From: Lysobacter sp.
GTDB lineage: Bacteria; Pseudomonadota; Gammaproteobacteria; Xanthomonadales; Xanthomonadaceae
Assembly (NCBI GenBank): GCA_019634715.1
Contig: JAHCAU010000003.1
Location: 248,001 to 312,000, forward strand
Reading direction: 5' to 3'
Length of the DNA stretch: 64,000 bases
Both the position numbers and the translations under genes were made by a program. Below, piece by piece: positions 33,986 through 42,900 of the stretch. The notes under the pieces are model-generated. The model had not been told where the DNA came from and searched no databases. It saw nothing but the letters and a program-made list of their open reading frames with translations. The number at the start of each line of letters is the position of its first letter. Within the stretch, counting starts at the first letter, position 1.

Positions 33986-36900
33986 TTAGAGAATCTCTTC
34001 CAGCATCTTTTCGAACTCGGCATCGGTCGCGGCGTCCGGGCCGGTCGTTCCGGACGGATCCGCTGCGGGCCGATAGAGCGCATCCAGCAGCGTCGCGAAG
34101 TCTTCGGGGCTGGCCATCGCGGGCGCCGGCGCGGGGACCCTGCGTTCGGCGCCCGGCACCCCGACCGACGCGGCCTGCACCGCGAAGACCAGGCCTTCCA
34201 GGCGCATGCAGACCGTGCCTTCGGCATCGATCAGGTCGATGTCCACACGCGCTTCGCCCGGGCCTGCGGCAGCGCTGCGTCGCGCCCAGGCATGCAGCTC
34301 GCCGGTGCAGGGCTTGAACTGGCGCAGCGCAGCGAGCGACGAGGGCGCCGTCGCGGCATCGACCAGGATCGCGGCGCACTGCAGCGCGCCGTCGAGCAGC
34401 ACCGCCGTCCGCATCGCGTCCGCGCCGGTCTGTTCGAGGCCGGGCGGTGGTGCCAGTCTCGCCAGTGCCTGGCGGTGGCCGAGGTGATAGTCGCGGATCG
34501 ACCGCAGGCTCGGGCCGCGCATCGGTTGCAGGCGGTCGACGGCCGCATCCAGCGCCGCCGCCTCGAGGCGCTCGTCGCGCATCAGCGCACGCAGTTGCTG
34601 GACGTCGAGCCGACTCCGCGGGGATTGCGCCTGCAGACCACGCAGCGCCCTGGCGCTGGCGTGGACGACGCGTGCCGTGGCCGCAGCCTCGTCCTGGCCG
34701 TGGATCTCGCAGTCGACCGCCCCGCCCCGCCCCGCGCGCAGCTCGACATGGAGCGGCATGCCGGACCCCGCATGCGGCGCATGCCAGCGCATGTCCGTCA
34801 GCTCGATCACGGCATCGCGTCCGGCCTCGTCCTGCGCCTGCAATCCCAGCGCCAGCGCGACCGCGGCGCGAGCCATCTCCAGGCAGGCCGCCGCCGGCAG
34901 CGTGCGGGCATGGTCGACCAGCAGCGGCTCCCTGCCGGTGAAGCGCGTGGTGTAGCGATGACGCTCGAGCGTCGAGGTATTGGCATGCACCAGCGGATGC
35001 AGTGCAGCCGCGACCGCGCCCGGCTTGGCCGATGCCCGGGTTTCGATCCAGTGGCGGTCGCGCGCGAAGGGATAGGTCGGCAGGCTGATGCGTCGCGCCG
35101 GCCATGCGCCGTCCCCGGCGTGCAGCGCGCGCCAGTCGACGTCGCCCCCCTCCGCCCAGGCCGCGGCCAGTTGCGGGTATGCGCGCTCCGACAGCCAGCC
35201 GGCGATCCGCGCCGCGCCCGCGTCATCGCCGCCGGGCACGCTCAGGCCCTGTTCGTTGCGCTTGTAGCGGCTGACCCGACCGCGGTGGACGCCATCGATG
35301 CCGCTGTCGCCGTCGAGGAAGGCGTCGAGCTTGCCGGCCAGTTCCTCCACCGAGGCGGCCATCACCGCGAGCCGTTCCTCCATCGGGTCGCGCCCGACCT
35401 GAAGCGTGTAGGCCAGATCGGCGAACGCCAGCGCCGGCTGCCTGCGCAGGTGGGCCAGCAGCACGCGCGCATAGTCCCTGAGCCGTGCCTCGTTCTTCGC
35501 CGACAGCACCACCGGCAGCGGTACGCTCGCGGGCGCCGCACGCTCGGGCTGGCGGTACTCTTCGATCACGACATGGGCATTCGCGCCGCCCCAGCCGAAC
35601 GAACTCACGCCGGCCACGCGCGGCAGTTCGCTGCCATCGGCCGCACGCGGCGCATCCCAGTCGACGGTGCGGTCGGCGATGTAGAACGGGCTGCCATCGA
35701 GATCGATGTACGGGTTCAAGGTCTCGAAATGCAGCAGCGCCGGGATCTGCCGGTGGCGGATCGCCATCAGCGCCTTGAGCAGGCTGGCGATGCCCGCCGC
35801 CGGTTCGAGGTGGCCGATGTTGGTCTTCACCGAACTGAGGCCGCAGTGCGGTTTGGCCGGTGGCGGCACGCCGCGCCTGCGGTAGAGGTCGGCGAAGGAT
35901 TTCTTCAGCGCCTGGATCTCGATCGGGTCGCCCAGGCTGGTACCGGTGCCGTGGCATTCGATGTAGCCGACGGTCGTCGGGTCGACCTCGCCCTTGTCGT
36001 AGGCCTCGAACAGCAGTTCGGCCTGCGCCTTCGGATTGGGCGCGGTCAGCATGGTCACGCGGCCGCCGTGGTTCTCGGCGGTGGCGCGGATCACGGCGTG
36101 GATCGGATTGCCGTCGCGGATCGCATCGGCCAGGGTCTTGATGAAGATCGCGCCCGCGCCTTCGCCGCGCACGTAGCCGTTGGCGTCCTTGTCGAAGGTC
36201 TTGCACTTGCCGTCGACGCTGAGCATGCCCGCCGAACTGAGCGAGATGTGGCCGACCGGCGTCAGCATCACCTGCACGCCGCCGACGATGGCCATGTCGC
36301 TGCTGCCGGTGTGGATCGATTCGATCGCCCGGTGCAGCGCGATGAGCGAGCTGGAGCAGGCGGTATCCAGCGGTGCGCTGGGGCCGCGCAGGTTGAGCAG
36401 GAAGGACACACGGTTGGCCAGGATCGAATGCGAATTGCCCGAGGCCGAGAACCCGTCCAGTGACGACTGGTTCTCCGCGAGCACGTCGATGTAGTCCTTG
36501 GCCGACACGCCGACGAACAGGCCGGTGCGCGTACCCGACAGGTCCGAGACCTTGTGCCCGGAATCCTCGATCGCCGACCACACGGTCTCGATGAAGATGC
36601 GCTGCTGCGGGTCCATCATCTCCGCTTCGCGCGGGGTGATGCCGAAGAACAGCGGATCGAACTTGTCGACATCGCGCAGGAACCCGCCCCAGCGCGAATT
36701 CGACTTGTTGGTTTCCTTGATCGGGTTGCCGTCGTACTCCTCCCAGATCCAGCGGTCTCGCGGGATCTCGGTGACCAGGTTGCGCGCGTCGCGCAGGTTT
36801 TCCCAGAACGCTTCGACGTTGTCCGACTGCGGCATGACGCCGGCCATGCCGACGATGGCGATGGGCATGTCGACGAAGCGACGGTCGCGACGGAAATCCG

Positions 36901-39900
36901 CATCGGGCATGGCGGCGACGGACGCAGGCCCGGCGACCGGTGCGCGGTCGGGTTGCCAGCCCTTGTCGATGCCGTCGCCGGCAGGCAGCGCGACGGCGGG
37001 CGACGGCGTGGCCTGCACTGCGGCCACCGGTGCCGCAGCCGCGACGGCGTTGCCGGGACTGGCGGCGGGCGCATGCACGCGGGCCACGGCGGCGGCATGC
37101 TCGGTCGCCATCACCCCGGCGATCGCCCGGATCGAGGGATACTCGAAGAACATCACCGGGTTGATCTCGAGGCCATAGCGGCCGTTGATCTCGTTGGCGA
37201 AGGTGGTGAGGCCGATCGAGTCGAAGCCCAGGTCGAGCAGGATGCCGTCGAGCGACAGGTCCTCTTCGGACACCTTGAGCATCTCCATGACGATGCCGGC
37301 GAGCGCGTCGATGACGACGGCTTCGAGCCCTTCGCCGCCGGATGCGGCCTGCGGCGCATCCTCGCTTTCGCTCGTATCGTTCGCGGCGGGGCCGCGCAGA
37401 CCCCAGGCCGTTTCCACCTTGTCGACGACGCCTTCCACCACCGCCAGTTGCGGCACGTCGCAGGCCAGGCCCGAGACGAAGGCGCGCAGGCCGAAGTCGG
37501 TGCCCAGCGGCTTGATGCCCAGTCGCGTGCGGAAGAACAGTTCCGTCTGTTCGTCCAGCTTCATGCCGCCATCGGCCCACAGCGACCAGTTCAGGCTGAG
37601 CGTGCGTCCGCGACGTTCGCCGCGCGCGCGCTGGAACTCGCGGCGGGCGGCGAAGGCATCAAGATAGCTGTTGGCGTAGCCATAGTCGCACTGGCCGGCA
37701 TTGCCGAACGCGGCCAGCGAGGAAAAGAGCACGAAGAAGTCGAGGTCGTCGGCGCGGGTGGCCGCGTCGAGATGCAGGGTGCCGTGGACCTTCGGCGCGA
37801 GCACGGCCGCCATGTCCTCGCGACGCTTCTTCCAGAAGAAGGAATCGCGCAGCACGCCTGCGCTGTGGACGATGCCGTCCACGCGGCCGAAACGCGTCCT
37901 CGTCTCCGCCAGCAGGCGATCGACATCATCGCGACGCGACACATCCGCCGCGACGTAGTGCACCTCGGCACCGAGGGCGCGCAGCGCGTCGAGTTGCGCT
38001 TCGCGTTCGGGCGGCAGCGCCGAACGACCGCTGAGCACCAGTCGCGCCTGGCATTCCCGGGCCAGGTAGTCGGCGAAGATCAGGCCGAGACCGCCCGCAC
38101 CGCCGGTGATCACGTAGACACCGCGCTGGCGCAGGGCGATGTCGCCGCCCTGCCCTTGCAGCACCTGTCCGCTCGGCAACCGCGCCAGCGTGCGTACGGT
38201 GCGGAGACCGTCGCGATGGCGCACGGCGATGTCCTGCCCCGAGCCGCTGTCCAGTTCGGCCTTGACCAGCGCGCACAGGCCGCCCGATGCGTACAGGCTG
38301 CGGGGCACGGTCAGCAGCTTGCATTCGAGCTTCGGACTCTCCAGGCGCACGCTGCGCGCGAAACCGTTGAGGGCCTCGTCGAGCGGATCGCCCGGATCGG
38401 CCGCATCGTCGTCCGCCGTGCGCAGGCAGAGCAGGCGGACCGCGGACTTGAGCTTGCGCTCGGCCAGCGCCTGGCACAGGAACAGCAGCGCATACACGCC
38501 CGTGTCCAGCGCCGCGTCGATGGCGGCATCGCTGTCCGCGGCCTCGACGGACCGGGACGACGGCCAGGCGAAGCAGATCCGGTCGGGGACCACGCCCTTC
38601 GCGTCGAGCGCGGCGAGCAGGCGGTCGTAGCCGTCGCGATCGCGGGGGTCGAGCGCGAACAGGTCTTCGCCACGTCGCGCGAAGCCATCGCCGGGCACGG
38701 CAAGGACCACGCGACAATGCTTGGTCGCCAGCGAATCGCGCAGCCGGCTGTCGACATCGAACAGCAGCACGGTGGACACGTCGTCGCGGGCAGCGCCGGC
38801 GACCAGCGGCGCGGGTAGCCACTGCGGCGTGTAGAACAGCGGCTCGAACACGTCACCCGCTGCGTCCACAGGCGTCGACGCGACGGGCGCGACCGCCTGC
38901 GACGGGCGCGGCGCGGCCGACGACTTGTCGTGAACGCTGGTCAGCGGCACGCCCACCGATTCGCGGATGCGCGCCAGGACCCGGCCGTCGGCATCGACGA
39001 TGTCGACGTTCTCGCGCGACAGGCCGCCTCCGCCACTGCGATCGCCCTGCATCTTGGTGACGATGCTGTAGCAGACGGGTGTGAACGGGTGCAGCCATTC
39101 GACCTCGCCGATCGAGTACGGCACCTTCATCTCGCCGCCGGCATCGCCCAGCTGGCCGGCGACGCCCGCCTGCATCGAGGCATCGAGCAGGCAGGGATGG
39201 AACACGAACGCATCGAAATCGGCCTGGCGCACATCGGGCAGGCGCAGCAGGCCCAGGACTTCGCTGTCGCTGCGGAAGACTTCCTGCAGGACCTGGAAGC
39301 TCGGGCCGTAGTCCATGCCCACCGAGCGGAACAGCGGATACGCGTCGCGACCGTCGATGACCTTGGCGCTGCGCGAGCGGATGGCCTGCAGATCGACGTA
39401 TTCCGAGGGCGCCTCGCCCTCGTCCGTCGCCGCGAAGACGAGCTTGCCCTGGGCGAAGAGGCGGCGCTTGCCGTCGGCGGCCTCGCTGAACACTTCGAAC
39501 ATCACCTCGCCCGACACCGGGCGCAGTTCGACGATCGCTTCGGTGACGGCATCGCCTTCCGCGCTGAGCGGGCTGATCCAGGTGATGTTGCGGACCTTGC
39601 GCACCCTGCGCCCGGTGGCCAGTTCGCCGGCGATGCGCGCCATCTCCAGGTAGGCCGTGCCCGGCAAGGTCGGCACGCCGGACACGCGATGGTCGGCGAG
39701 CACGAATTCGCCGGCGCGGAAGGATTTCCGGAACAGCTGGCGCTGGAAGGTGGATTCGTTGCTGTCGAGCAGCGGATGCAGGCCGGGGCGCGCACCGATC
39801 AGCGGCGCGGCCGCCGTCGCCGTCGGCGCGATCCAGTGGCGCTTGTCCGCGAACGGATAGGTGGGCAGCGAAACCCGGCGACCGCCGGAGAGGAAGCCGC

Positions 39901-42900
39901 GGCAATCGGACAGCAGGCCGTCGATCCACAGCTGCGCCAGCCGGCGCGGATCGCGGCCCTGCGCCAGGAGTGCGATGAACTGCGCCTTCTCGTCGCGACC
40001 CAGCAGGCGGGTCACGCCTTCGGCGTTCTTCGCATGGCCGACCAGCACGCCCGTATCGCTGCGGCCTTCGAGGAAGGCGCCGAGGCCGGCGACGAGGTCG
40101 CGCAGGCTCGCGGCCACGACCGCCATGCGGTGCTCGAAGGACTTTCGGCCCTCCTGCAGGGTGAAGGCGATGTCGACGAGTTCGCGCGGCCCCCCGGCCT
40201 GCGCATCCCGCTGCAGGTCGGCACGCAGGCGTCGGGCCATTTCCCGCAGTTGTTCCTCGGTGCGCGCGGACAGCGGGAAGACATGGTCGCCGCCGCTCGC
40301 GGCGGACGCGGCTTGCGGCGCATCGAAGGACTCGACCACCACGTGCGCATTCGCACCGCCGGCGCCGAAGGAGCTGATGCCCGCACGGAGCGGCAGGGTC
40401 CGTCCGTCGACCTGCTTCGCCGGCCATGGCGCGAGCGCCTGCTGGACGACGAAGGGCGTGTCCGCGAAATCGATGTGCGGGTTGGGCCGTGCCGAATGCA
40501 GCGACGGCACCAGCTGGCGATGGCGGATCTGCAGCAGCGCCTTGGTCACGCCGACCACGCCGGCGGCGGCTTCGAGATGACCGATGTTGGTCTTGACCGA
40601 CCCGATCGGGCAGCTGCCCAGCGGCACGGCATCGCGCTCGAAGGCCGAGACCAGGCCGGCGATCTCGATCGGATCGCCCAGTTCGGTGCCGGTACCGTGC
40701 GCTTCGATGTAGCCGATGCTGCGGGCGTCGACGCCGGATTTCGCCAGCGCCGCCGCGACGAGGTCGCCCTGCGCCTTAGGGTTCGGCACGGTGTAGCCGC
40801 TGGTGCGGCCGCCGTGGTTGACCATCGTGCCGCGGATGAGGCCGTAGATCTGGTCGCGATCCTCGATCGCGCGCGACAGCGGCTTGAGGTAGAGCGCACC
40901 GACGCCCTCGCCCGCGACATAGCCGTTGGCGCCTTCGCCGAAGGCGCGGCACAGGCCATCGGGCGACAGCGCGCCGCCGCCATGGTTGATGTCGAATTTG
41001 TGCTGGTGCAGGTCGAGGTTGACGCCACCGACGATCGCACTGGAGCAGGTGCCGTTGCGGATCGCTTCGCAGGCCAGGTGCAGGGCGGTGAGGCTGGACG
41101 AGCAGGCGGTGTCGACCGTCAGGCTCGGCCCGCTGAAATTCATCCAGTAGGAGACGCGGTTCGAGATGCTCCAGAGGAAGGAGTTCGAATTGAGGTCGCG
41201 GCCCACCAGCTTCTGTTCGGCGCCGACCATCTGGTACATCGCCCAGACCGCGCCGACGAACACGCCGACGTCGCGACTGGCCGGGTCCTGCGCCAGCATC
41301 TCGGGGTGGTAACCGGCGTCTTCGAGGGTTTCCCAGGCCACTTCGAGGAACAGGCGCTCCTGCGGGTCCAGCACCTCGGCCTCGCGCGGCGAGATGTTGA
41401 AGAACAGCGAGTCGAACCGGTCGATCGCGTCGATGAAGCCGCCACGATAGCTGCGCGTGAACGGATGCTTGAGGCGCTTGTCCAGGCGGTCCCGGGGCAG
41501 GTCCGTGATGCAGTCGCGCCCTTCGCGCAGCACGTCCCAGAACTCGGCCATGCCATGCGCGCCGGGATAGCGTCCGCCGATGCCGACCACCGCGATCTCT
41601 TCATCCTGGCGCAGGGTCCGCGCGGCGGGCGCTTCGCGCGCTGCGATGGTCGCCGGCAGCGAGGCTTCCCCGGCATTGGCGGCCCCAGCCTGCACGGCAG
41701 GCGATGCGGCGGCCAGGGCAGGCGACGCGACGACGGCGCTGCGCCGATGCCAGCGCGCCAGCGCATGGGCGGCATGGACATCGCCAACGGCGGGCACACC
41801 CGACGCCGGGACGAGTTCGGGGATGTCGCGCAGCTCGCGCACCGCGCGGATCACGCGCGCGACGAGATCATCGACCTGCGCCTGTTCCAGTCCGACCGGC
41901 AGGGCCAGCCGTACCAGCCCGTTGAGCGAGGTGCCGCTCTGCATGCCCACGCTGTGTGCGCCCGCGCGGATGCCCGTTGCGAGGTACAGCCAGGCTGCGA
42001 ACGCTGGCACCGGATGCGGCAAGGCAGCGAAGGCCGGCATCGCGGCGACATCGACGAGCACGCAGTGCCCGCCCGCCGGCGCGAAGACCGGCACGCCTTC
42101 GGCATGCAGGGCTGTCCACAGGGTGCGCACCGCTGCCATCCGCCGCCGGCAGCGGCCTTCGATCGCATCCTTCTGGCGCAGGGCGAGACCGACGAGCCTG
42201 CGTTCGATCACGTCGAGTCCGCCGCCGTCCTCGTCGAGCACGTGCCGGAAGCGGTCGGCTAGGCTTGCGTCGTTGGTCGCGATCAGGCCGCCGCGATCGA
42301 CGCAGAAGTCCTTGCACAGGCTGGCATAGGCCACATCGGCCAGCGCCAGCGTTTCGCGCACGAGGTCCCAGGTGCCGTGCCCGGCGTATTCCGGTCGCTG
42401 GTCGATCAGCTGCAGCGCGTTCTCGACGACGCGCGTGGCATCGACGACCAGCGGGATGCGATGCGGTTCGATCAGGGTCCGCACTTCGCGCAGATGCGCC
42501 GGGGACACCGGCAGCCCGCCTGCGGCGTTGTCCGCGAGCTCGATGCAGACGCAGGCGATGCCGGCCGCGTCCGCAGCCAGCGCCGCACGCAGGGCATCGA
42601 GATCGAGTCCGGCGCGATCCGGCGCGTCCTGCGCGGAAAACAGCGCGGGATGCGGGATCTCCACCGGCTCGAAGCCCTTGTCGAGCTGGTGGTAGAGGCA
42701 GGTCGGGAACAGCAGGTTCTGCAGGACGCGGCCGCGACGCGGCCAGGCCTTGCACAGCACATGCTCGGCGCTGCGTCCGGAATCGGCGAGCGCGACATGC
42801 GCGAACGGGAAGACATCGGCCAGCGCCTCGGCCACGTCGACGGGCCGCTGCAGCTGTGCGCGCAGCTGCGCCATCAGCGCGGCGATCGACGGCGAGTCCA

